From Streptomyces sp. MMBL 11-1 (lineage in GTDB: Bacteria > Actinomycetota > Actinomycetes > Streptomycetales > Streptomycetaceae), in contig NZ_CP117710.1 of NCBI RefSeq assembly GCF_028622875.1, forward strand, positions 124,001 to 188,000: a stretch of DNA of 64,000 nt, in the 5' to 3' direction. The first letter of the stretch is position 1, and every line of letters begins with the position of its first letter. Shown here in pieces: positions 56,971-64,000 of the stretch. Below the pieces are notes generated by a model. It did no database searches. It had not been told where the DNA came from and saw only the letters and a program-made list of their open reading frames with translations. The position numbers were made by a program, and so were the translations under genes.

Positions 56971-58071
56971 GTGAGTGCTCCGCTTTCCCCCGCACGCCGC
57001 ACGCTCGCCTGCGGCTTGTCCGTTCATCCGATCGGGATCGGCGCCTGGGCCGTGGGCGGTGCTGACGACAACCTCGGGCTGCCGATGGGCTGGGGCACGG
57101 CCGACGACGTCGCCTCCCGTCGCGGCCTGGAGAGGGCCTACGAGCTCGGCGCGAACCTCATCGACACCGCCGACGTGTACGGGCACGGGCACTCCGAGCG
57201 GATCATCGGCGACTTCGTCGCCACCGTCCCCCGCGACACCGTGGTGCTGTCCTCCAAGGTCGGCTACCACCGCGGCACCGCCCGGCACGCCTACCTGCCC
57301 GCGGCCATGCGCCGCCAGCTCGAGACGAGCTTGGAGAACCTGCGCACCGACCGCCTCGACATCTACTTCTTCCACAACGCCGACTTCGGGCCCGAGGACC
57401 GCTACCTGGAGGAAGCCGTCGCCCAGATGCGCGACTTTCAGCGCCAGGGCCTGGTCACCGCCGTCGGGATGCGCGGCCCCCACCGCCACGCCACCGAGCG
57501 GGTCACCGTCGCCAAGGACCGGCGCGGCGACAAGTACGCCCGGTTCACCGACCTCGCCGAGCAGATCCGACCCGACTACCTCGCGGCCCGCTTCAACGCC
57601 CTGACCCCGCCCCCCGTTGCCGGTCGGCCGGACATCTTCGCCCTCGCCGCCTCCCTCGGCGCCAGTGTCCTGATCAACAAGCCGCTCGCCCAGGGCCTGC
57701 TCACCGGCAAGTACGACCCCGACCACCCGCTCGTCTTCACCTCCGGCGACCACCGCCTCCGCAAGGCGTGGTTCACCCCCGGCGCACTGCGGATCATCTC
57801 CGACGGCCTGCGCCCGCTCCGTGAGCGCTTCGGCGACAGTCCGGCTGATCTGACCCGCGTCGCGCTCCAGGTGTGCCTGCAGCGAGCCGCGAACGCCGCG
57901 GTCCTCGTCGGTTTCACGCGCCCCGAGCAGGTCGAAGCGAACCTGACCGCCGTCGGCACGCCGCTGACCGACGAAGAGCTCGCCTTCGTTCGCGCCACTC
58001 TCGGCCGCCTCCAGCAGAACCTGGACGCGAACGGCGAGGTCTTCCTGGACGAGAAGGGCGCCGGCCGATGA
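56971..58071 (+). CDS. Aldo/keto reductase
   Basis: The 366-residue protein has a complete AKR tetrad: Asp and Tyr in 'LIDTADVYGHGHSERIIGDF', Lys in 'VVLSSKVGYHRGTARHAYLP', and His in 'LDIYFFHNADFGPEDRYLEE', with an NADPH-binding C-terminal part ('GASVLINKPLAQGLLTGKYD', 'NAAVLVGFTRPEQVEANLTA'). It would reduce a carbonyl in a sugar or polyol intermediate. The start is GTG 56971 with GAGGT upstream. Its stop overlaps the next ATG (ATGA). Confidence 0.92.
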   Translation: MSAPLSPARRTLACGLSVHPIGIGAWAVGGADDNLGLPMGWGTADDVASRRGLERAYELGANLIDTADVYGHGHSERIIGDFVATVPRDTVVLSSKVGYHRGTARHAYLPAAMRRQLETSLENLRTDRLDIYFFHNADFGPEDRYLEEAVAQMRDFQRQGLVTAVGMRGPHRHATERVTVAKDRRGDKYARFTDLAEQIRPDYLAARFNALTPPPVAGRPDIFALAASLGASVLINKPLAQGLLTGKYDPDHPLVFTSGDHRLRKAWFTPGALRIISDGLRPLRERFGDSPADLTRVALQVCLQRAANAAVLVGFTRPEQVEANLTAVGTPLTDEELAFVRATLGRLQQNLDANGEVFLDEKGAGR

Positions 58072-58937
58072 GCCCCGCCTCCGAGCAGCTGTCCCTGCTC
58101 GCCACCGATGAGCCCGCGCAGCGGCCGGCCACCGACGCCGTGCGGCTGCTGCTGTTCAACGCCCAGCACGCTTCTCCGGAGCGCTCGCGCCGCCAGGCCG
58201 CATGGATCGCCGGCCAGGAGGGCGCCGATATCGTCGTCCTCACGGAGGTGTCGTCCACCCAGGGCGGCGACGCCATCGTCGCCGCGCTCACCGAGCGCGG
58301 GTACGCCACGGTGATCGCTCCCCAGCCATCCAGGCCCGACTACCGCACGGTCATCGCCTGCCGCACCAGTGCCGTCCGGACCGTCCCCAGCCCGGTCACC
58401 GTCACGCCCCATCGCGCCCCGGCGGCCCGCGTCACCGTCGGCGGTCACGACTTCGGCGTGCAGGGCCTGTACGTGCCCTCCCGCGGCCCGAAGGACCAGC
58501 GCAACGTCGCCAAGCGCGCCTTCCAGGAGGCGGTCACCGAGAGCCTGCCACGGCTGCTCGCCGCCTTTCCGGACATGCCCGTCATCGTGGCCGGAGACCT
58601 CAACGTCATCGACCGCGGCCACCAGCCCCCGCACAAGGTGTTCGGCGAGTGGGAGTACGCCTTCTACGACTCGTTCCAGGCCGCCGGTCTCACCGACGCC
58701 TTCCGCCACATCCACCCCGACCAGGTCGCCCACTCCTGGTTCGGGCGCAGCGGAAACGGCTTCCGCTTCGACCACATCTTCGTCTCCGCCTCCCACGCCG
58801 AACGCGTCCTGGCCTGCGCCTACCACCTGGAAGCCTGCGAGGAGGGGCTGACCGACCACGCGGTCATGACGCTGCGCCTGGGCCTGCCGTCCACCCCTGG
58901 CGAGCCGAGTTCAGCCCGAGCGACGAGGGCTTGCTGA
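58068..58937 (+). CDS. Endonuclease/exonuclease/phosphatase-family protein
   Basis: The 289-residue protein carries the EEP motifs: 'RLLLFNAQHASPERSRRQAA', 'DIVVLTEVSSTQGGD', 'MPVIVAGDLNVIDRGHQPPH', 'FRFDHIFVSASHAERVL' and 'EEGLTDHAVMTLRLG'. These bind metal and hydrolyse phosphodiester or phosphomonoester bonds. In a cluster with PRTase, HAD and Nudix proteins it may act on a nucleotide-like intermediate rather than on DNA. ATG 58068 overlaps the AKR stop. Confidence 0.9.
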   Translation: MSPASEQLSLLATDEPAQRPATDAVRLLLFNAQHASPERSRRQAAWIAGQEGADIVVLTEVSSTQGGDAIVAALTERGYATVIAPQPSRPDYRTVIACRTSAVRTVPSPVTVTPHRAPAARVTVGGHDFGVQGLYVPSRGPKDQRNVAKRAFQEAVTESLPRLLAAFPDMPVIVAGDLNVIDRGHQPPHKVFGEWEYAFYDSFQAAGLTDAFRHIHPDQVAHSWFGRSGNGFRFDHIFVSASHAERVLACAYHLEACEEGLTDHAVMTLRLGLPSTPGEPSSARATRAC

Positions 58938-59148
58938 CAGCTGGCCGCCGCAGCGACGGAAGGTCGGCGTTTCGGCCAACCTCCCCCGAGTCGCACGTCC
59001 TTGCGCGGCAAGGGTCGATGCACTGCGCACGCTCGGAAAACCGCTGAATCACAGGGCGCACAAGGCGTCCGAAAGGAACAGGTGCTCGAAATCATGCGGC
59101 GTCGTTGAGCACGGAGACACCACCGCCACGTCCACGAGGGGGAACACA

Positions 59149-61182
59149 TTGACGTCAGTCGAATCCGGCAGCGACGAGACCGCGAGCGGCCCGAGGACCG
59201 AGACCACGGACAACATCTCCGACGCCGAGCGGGAGCTGTACGGGGGACGGCTGCGCTACGACCAGTCCTACACCCGCCATGAAGGCCCCCTGACCCGGCT
59301 GAAGTTCGGACACATGGCAGCCGCGCTGCCGCACATGGTGGGCATGGTGCTGCGCACCGGCTGGCAGGCTGACCGGCGCGCGCTGATGGGGGTCGTGGCG
59401 GCCGAGCTCGGGCAAGGAGTCACCGCCGCGTGGGGACTGGTGGCGGTCAACGGCGTCCTCGCGCAGCTGTTCGCCGCCGGGCCGACCGTGGACAAGCTCC
59501 GCGACGCCCTGCCGTCCCTGGTGGCGCTCGCCGTCGCGGCAGTGGCCGGCGCCGTTCTGGCCGCGTGGTCGACGGCCATGTCGGGCCGGCTGGAGCCCCA
59601 GGTGGAGCGGGCGGTCTCCGCGCGGTACTACAGGGCCGTCACCCATGTGGAGGTGGAGGCGACCGAGAGGCCGGAGGTCCAGCGGATCCTGGAGGCAGGG
59701 AAGTTCGGCACGGACTCGGCCCGCAGCATGCTGCGGCTGTCGGTCGGCGTCGGCAACGTGGTGATCGGTATGGCGGCAGCCGCGGTCGTGCTCGCCGCGC
59801 TCCACTGGGCGTTACTCCCGATGCTGCTGGCGATCGCCCTGCCCAAGGGGTGGGGCGCCGTCCGTTCCGCGCGCCGCGACTACCTCTCCCGGATGAACTG
59901 GGTCGACCACCGCAGGGCGATCGCGTCCCTGCTCGCCTACCTGACTCGCCCGCACGCCGCCGGTGAGCTCCGCGTACACGCCGCCGGCAGGAAACTGCTC
60001 TCCAGCTACGAGGAGATGTCGAGGCAGACGGAAGCCGAGCAGCGTCGCCTGGCCCGCGCCCAGGCATCCACGGACCTGGTCGCGGGCGGATTCGCCGGTA
60101 TGGCGTCGCTCGCCTGCTACGGGGTGCTGTGGTGGCTGCTGTCGACCGGCGGTCTGCCGCTCGCGGTCGGCGGGACGGCGGTGATCGCCATCCGTACGTC
60201 GACGGCGCGGCTGACGTCGCTGGTGCAGCAGGTCAACCGGCTCTACGAGGAGCTGCTGTTCCTCACCGATACCGAGGACGCCATCAAGGTGGCGGGCGAG
60301 CACGCGATCCCGCTCACCGGTGCCCCGCTGCCCGCACCGGTGCGGGAGGTGCGGACGGAGGCGGTCTCCTACACCTACCCGGGTGCAGATGGCCCCTCCC
60401 TCAAGGGCGTGAGTGTGCGAGTACCGCGGGGCAAGGTAACCGCCTTGGTGGGCGCGAACGGGTCAGGGAAGACCACCCTCACCAAGGTGCTGGCCGGCCT
60501 GCTGCTCCCCACGGACGGGACCGTGGACTGGGTGGGCGAGTCAGGCGCCCACGTCGAACTGCGCGAAGCCGACCGCGCCGAGATCTTCGCCCACGTCGGC
60601 CTGCTGGCACAGGACTTCCCCCGCTGGGAGATGACGGCGGCCGCGAACGTCGCCATCGGCGCTGGCGACCGTCCCCGGGACATGGACCGCGTCCGCAAGG
60701 CCGCCGGTGAAGCGGACGTCCTCGAGCTGGTCGAGGCCCTGCCGCACGGCTGGGCCTCGATCGTGTTCAAGGGCTACGAGCGCGGTGTCCAGCTCTCGGG
60801 AGGCCAGTGGCAGAAGCTGGGGACAGCTCGCACTCGCTACCGGCAGGCACCGTTTCTGCTGGTCGACGAGCCGACCAGCGCCCTCGACCCTCACTCGGAG
60901 ATCGCCGCGTTCGAAGGACTGTGGTCCCTGGCCGAGGACGGGCACGCGGTCGTCCTCGTCACCCACCGGCTCGCGGCGACCATGCACGCCGACCACATCT
61001 ACGTCCTCGATCAGGGCAGCGTCGTCGAGGACGGCACCCACGAGGACCTCATGGCCATCGAGGGCGGCCGGTATCAGGGGATGTTCACCGCCCAGGCCGC
61101 GCAGTACGGGATCGCGCCGACACCCCGCCACCTTCCCGGCCCCCGCGGCGTCCAGCCGTCCGACAGCGAGACGCCGAGCTGA
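59149..61182 (+). CDS. ABC transporter, fused permease and ATPase
   Basis: The 677-residue half-transporter has an N-terminal membrane domain ('LVALAVAAVAGAVLAAWSTA', 'GNVVIGMAAAAVVLAALHWA', 'ASLACYGVLWWLLSTGGLPL') and an ATPase with Walker A 'ALVGANGSGKTTLTKVLAGL', signature 'GVQLSGGQWQKLGTARTRY', Walker B 'APFLLVDEPTSALDP' and 'VVLVTHRLAATMHADHIYVL'. It probably exports the product as a homodimer. The start is TTG 59149 after GAGGGGG. A TTA codon at 59812 suggests bldA dependence. Confidence 0.92.
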   Translation: MTSVESGSDETASGPRTETTDNISDAERELYGGRLRYDQSYTRHEGPLTRLKFGHMAAALPHMVGMVLRTGWQADRRALMGVVAAELGQGVTAAWGLVAVNGVLAQLFAAGPTVDKLRDALPSLVALAVAAVAGAVLAAWSTAMSGRLEPQVERAVSARYYRAVTHVEVEATERPEVQRILEAGKFGTDSARSMLRLSVGVGNVVIGMAAAAVVLAALHWALLPMLLAIALPKGWGAVRSARRDYLSRMNWVDHRRAIASLLAYLTRPHAAGELRVHAAGRKLLSSYEEMSRQTEAEQRRLARAQASTDLVAGGFAGMASLACYGVLWWLLSTGGLPLAVGGTAVIAIRTSTARLTSLVQQVNRLYEELLFLTDTEDAIKVAGEHAIPLTGAPLPAPVREVRTEAVSYTYPGADGPSLKGVSVRVPRGKVTALVGANGSGKTTLTKVLAGLLLPTDGTVDWVGESGAHVELREADRAEIFAHVGLLAQDFPRWEMTAAANVAIGAGDRPRDMDRVRKAAGEADVLELVEALPHGWASIVFKGYERGVQLSGGQWQKLGTARTRYRQAPFLLVDEPTSALDPHSEIAAFEGLWSLAEDGHAVVLVTHRLAATMHADHIYVLDQGSVVEDGTHEDLMAIEGGRYQGMFTAQAAQYGIAPTPRHLPGPRGVQPSDSETPS

Positions 61183-61249
61183 TCCACCCGAGCGCCCCCG
61201 TTTGCCCGGCTTGACGGCCACCCGCCCCCACCATCGAAGGACGACGCCT

Positions 61250-62719
61250 ATGTCTCCCAGCTTCACCGCGATCCGCAGAACCGTCGAGGCGTATCTCGAC
61301 CGGCACCCTGGGGAGCGTGACGCCTTGGCCGAACTCCTTGCCGCGGTGAACCGGCCCGTTGAGGCGACCGCCCGGACGGCATTGCCCGGGCGCATCACGT
61401 GCAGCGCCGTCGTCATCGACCGGCAGGGCCGGGTCCTGCACATCGGGCACCGTGCCAACGGCGGCCTCATGCTCAACTCCGGAGGCCGCATCGAGCCCGA
61501 GGACCGCACGCTGCTGGCCGCTGCACTGCGGAAGGTGTCGGAGGGGGCTGGACTCGGGCCGGGCACCCTGTGCCTGACCCGGCAACTGCTCGGCTCTCCC
61601 CTCCACATCACCGTCCACGACATCACCTCGAACGCGGCGGAAGGGGAGCCGGCCGGCTGCCACTACGACTTCTGCTACGCGTTCAACCTCGCCGGCGAGG
61701 AGCCGCCGAGGATCGTGTTGCAGGACGAGGAGGTGTCCGGCGCCCGGTGGCTCCCGCAGCCGGAGGTCACCCCGCCGGCCCTGCGAGCGAAACTCCTCGC
61801 GGCATGCCTGGACGGCAGGCCGGAGCCGGTGAACGCTTCGGCGCTCATCCACGACGGGCATAACCGGTATCTGCTCCATCTGCGCGACCACAAACCGGGC
61901 GAAATCTGGGAGTCCGGAGCTTTTGCCCTTCTTGGCGGCGGTCGCACGCATGACGACGAGAGCCTGGAGGGGACGTTGCTGCGGGAGCTGTCCGAGGAGG
62001 TGCCCGGCCTTCGGCTCGAGGACGTGAAGCCCTACGCGGTGGAGGCGGCCAGCAGCATCGACGGCCTCAGCGTCCCGGTCCAGGTTTTCGCCGGCCGGTG
62101 GCGCGGCAACCCCGACCGCCTCGCGCTGCATGAGGGTGTGCTGCTGCGCTGGTTCACGGTCGACGAACTGGACCGGCTGCGCCTGAGCCCAGCAGCCCGG
62201 GATCTGATTCGCCGACACGCGGCCGAGAACCCCCCGGTCAGCGAACCGGCCCCGGCTCCTCCTGTGTGGGACGGGGGCAGCCAGGTGGTGCTGAACGGAA
62301 TCGGGGTTCACCTCCACATCGAAGACGCCGAAGGCCGGGTGCTGCTCGGCCTGCGGCACCCCAAGTCGAAGTACGCGGGGAACACATGGCACTACCTCGC
62401 CGGGAGGTGCGAGCAGGAGCCCGCCCTCGCCTGCTTGGTCCGCGAGGCCCGGGAAGAGGCAGGACTGGTCATCGACCCCGCGGACGTAGAGCTCGCGCAT
62501 GTCGTCCACGTCGTCGACGCCCCGGGCAGTCTGCCCTTGATGCAGCTCGTCTTCCGGGCCCGCCGTTGGGAGGGCACCCCCGAGGTCCGCGAGCCCGACA
62601 AGTGCCTGACGTGGCAGTGGTGGCCGCAAGATGAGCTCCCGGACCGGCTCGTTTCCTACACTCGCACGGCCATCACCGCGATCGCCGAAGGCCGCCCCTA
62701 CTCCCAGCTGGGCTGGTGA
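61250..62719 (+). CDS. Three-module Nudix protein
   Basis: The 489-residue protein holds three Nudix-like modules. Module 1 (about 45-170) has a degenerate box 'GGRIEPEDRTLLAAALRKVS' with Arg-Lys replacing the Arg-Glu. Module 2 (about 190-320) has an intact box in 'GGGRTHDDESLEGTLLRELS' followed by EEV. Module 3 (about 345-480) has 'AGRCEQEPALACLVREAREE' one residue shorter than usual. Only module 2 looks fully catalytic. It follows the ABC transporter after 67 bases, with GAAGGA upstream. It may act on nucleotide intermediates or protect the cell by clearing modified nucleotides. Confidence 0.85.
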   Translation: MSPSFTAIRRTVEAYLDRHPGERDALAELLAAVNRPVEATARTALPGRITCSAVVIDRQGRVLHIGHRANGGLMLNSGGRIEPEDRTLLAAALRKVSEGAGLGPGTLCLTRQLLGSPLHITVHDITSNAAEGEPAGCHYDFCYAFNLAGEEPPRIVLQDEEVSGARWLPQPEVTPPALRAKLLAACLDGRPEPVNASALIHDGHNRYLLHLRDHKPGEIWESGAFALLGGGRTHDDESLEGTLLRELSEEVPGLRLEDVKPYAVEAASSIDGLSVPVQVFAGRWRGNPDRLALHEGVLLRWFTVDELDRLRLSPAARDLIRRHAAENPPVSEPAPAPPVWDGGSQVVLNGIGVHLHIEDAEGRVLLGLRHPKSKYAGNTWHYLAGRCEQEPALACLVREAREEAGLVIDPADVELAHVVHVVDAPGSLPLMQLVFRARRWEGTPEVREPDKCLTWQWWPQDELPDRLVSYTRTAITAIAEGRPYSQLGW

Positions 62720-62821
62720 ACAGGGTGAGCACACCCACCGATAGCGGCGCTGGCCAGCGGGCTAGGACCGAACCCACGCACGCGCTGCCCCGGCCTCCGG
62801 CGAAGCCGAGGGAGGTGATCC

Positions 62822-64000
62822 GTGCCGTCCTGCGCTGAAAACCCCTCCATCGCCGGCACGTCACTGTGGAGGCACCGGGACTTCCGCCGGTACCTGACCG
62901 GCCAGACCGCGAGCGTGACCGGCAGCTCGATCGCGCAGATGGCACTGCCGGTACTGGCCGTGCTCCACCTGGACGCAACCACCGCCCAGGTCGCCTGGCT
63001 GGCGTTCCTCGGACAGCTCCCGCCCGCACTGCTCGCCCTCCACGCCGGCGCGCTCGCCGACCGGCACTCCAAGCGCCGACAGATGATCACCGGCGACCTG
63101 GTGAGCGCGACCGTACTCGCCACCGTGCCGGTGGCGGCCGCGCTGGGCACCCTCACCCTCACGCAGCTCATGATCGTCGCCGCGGTGCAAGGGGCGGCGA
63201 GCGTGCTCCACGACGCGGCGGCCATCAGCCTGCTGCCCAGCCTCGTCGACCGGTCCCTGATCCAGCGGAGCAACAGCCGGGTCGGCGCACTGTTCGCGGT
63301 CGCCGCGAGCGCCGGAAGCCACCTCGGCGCCGCGCTGACCGCGCTGCTCGGCCCCTCCCGGGCCCTCCTCGGGGACGTCGCCTCCTACCTGATCAGCGCC
63401 GTGTGCACCGCCCGCATCCAGACCGCCGAACCCGCCCGCGTACGCCCGGAGACCCACCGGCTGCGTGGCGAGATCGGCGAGGGCCTGCGATACGTGCGCG
63501 GCGATGACCGGCTGTGGACCCTGACCCTGGTCAACGCCACGACCTCGTTCGCCCTCGGGCTGCTCAACACCCTCTGGGCCCTCTACTTGCTGAGGTCCTT
63601 ATCGATGAGCGCGACCGCGTTCGGCGTGGTGCTGGGCCTCGGCGCGCTGGGCGCGGCCGCCGGAGCGCTCACCGCACCGGCGTTGGCCCGCCGGTGCGGC
63701 CCGGGGCCGATGATGCTGGCCGCGCTCGCGATCACCCCGCTCACCCAGCTCCCGCTGCTGCTCGCCTCCCCCGGCCTTGCCTGGCAGATCACGATCGGTG
63801 CGGCGCTCTTCCTGCAGCTCGCCTGCGCCGGCGCCGCTGGGACCACCCAAAGATCCATTCGGCAGATCGTCACCACGGCTGGGATGCAGGCGCGGATGCA
63901 GGCGGTAAGCACCTGGCTGACGTCCGGCGCCCGCCCCGTGGCCGCGCTCCTCGCCGGCGCCCTGGGCACGTGGATCGGTGTCCGGCCCGCCCTGACCGCC
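62822..64000 (+). CDS. MFS transporter (cut by the window edge)
   Basis: A GTG at 62822 with GGAGG upstream opens a frame that runs to the last base without a stop. The product starts 'LWRHRDFRRYLTGQTASVTG' after a short leader and has repeated hydrophobic helices ('LAFLGQLPPALLALHAGALA', 'ATVLATVPVAAALGTLTLTQ', 'GVVLGLGALGAAAGALTAPA') with the MFS loop 'GALADRHSKRRQM'. This is the EntS-like MFS exporter type, missing only its C-terminal end. A TTA codon lies at 63599. It is a second export route for the cluster. Confidence 0.9.
   Translation, partial: MPSCAENPSIAGTSLWRHRDFRRYLTGQTASVTGSSIAQMALPVLAVLHLDATTAQVAWLAFLGQLPPALLALHAGALADRHSKRRQMITGDLVSATVLATVPVAAALGTLTLTQLMIVAAVQGAASVLHDAAAISLLPSLVDRSLIQRSNSRVGALFAVAASAGSHLGAALTALLGPSRALLGDVASYLISAVCTARIQTAEPARVRPETHRLRGEIGEGLRYVRGDDRLWTLTLVNATTSFALGLLNTLWALYLLRSLSMSATAFGVVLGLGALGAAAGALTAPALARRCGPGPMMLAALAITPLTQLPLLLASPGLAWQITIGAALFLQLACAGAAGTTQRSIRQIVTTAGMQARMQAVSTWLTSGARPVAALLAGALGTWIGVRPALTA

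Noticed and set aside
1..64000. tRNA genes, CRISPR arrays, intact insertion sequences
   Set aside because: I looked for tRNA T-loop-like GTTCGA sequences, regularly spaced repeats and transposase motifs and saw none that held up; GTTTCGAATCC near 4731 is inside the GNAT gene.

Overview
The window is very GC-rich DNA with strong GC bias at third codon positions, frequent GTG/TTG starts, rare TTA codons and many Actinobacteria-specific families: DUF397 with DUF5753 regulators, a cvn conservon, DUF574 methyltransferases, DUF5999, and NB-ARC/TPR proteins with the Streptomyces-type N-terminal leader. It is almost certainly Streptomyces or a close relative. The content is accessory rather than core chromosome. 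No rRNA, tRNA, CRISPR array or intact insertion sequence was seen.

Layout. 1-10.9 kb: small scattered units. These are a secreted HNH nuclease, a small secreted Cys-containing protein, a PIMT-like methyltransferase coupled to a 37-codon peptide gene, an AIG2 protein/GNAT/XRE-TPR operon, a primase-like hypothetical, a TrmO-like protein, a second XRE-TPR regulator, and a HATPase followed by a DUF6415-DUF5999 fusion and a hypothetical. 10.9-12.7 kb: GH15 glycosidase. 12.9-18.4 kb: a complete conservon (cvnA-B-C-D plus P450) followed by a second P450.

18.4-42.4 kb: about 24 kb of strictly plus-strand genes joined mostly by 4-base ATGA/GTGA/TTGA overlaps. It holds two tiny ORFs, GntR-like proteins with two wHTH-like segments, five DUF574-type methyltransferase paralogues, a DUF5999 protein, multi-HTH regulators, a DUF5753-type regulator, an HELTH zincin, a candidate precursor peptide, a full-length LanB-type dehydratase and a LuxR-type regulator. 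After these come a helicase with HA repeats, two NB-ARC/TPR STAND ATPases and a membrane-anchored pseudokinase. The run ends at a hairpin at 42408-42437. I read the middle (28.1-33.5 kb) as a candidate undescribed RiPP-like locus, and 33.4-42.4 kb as a possible defence or signalling module.

42.8-47.3 kb: an Ntn-hydrolase, a DEDDh exonuclease, a Nudix hydrolase, a decayed SDR, a DUF5753/DUF397 pair and a resolvase-like small protein.

47.7 kb to the end: an orphan biosynthetic cluster with a GNAT, an S-adenosylhomocysteine-hydrolase-like protein, a Cys-containing unknown, a SAM methyltransferase, a phosphoribosyltransferase-domain protein, a HAD phosphatase, a B12-binding radical SAM enzyme, a divergent nucleotidyltransferase, an aldo/keto reductase, an EEP phosphohydrolase, an ABC exporter, a three-module Nudix protein and an MFS exporter cut by the window edge. 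Five TTA codons in four of these genes suggest bldA control. The enzyme set suggests a nucleoside- or nucleotide-derived product; I do not recognise it as a characterised pathway.
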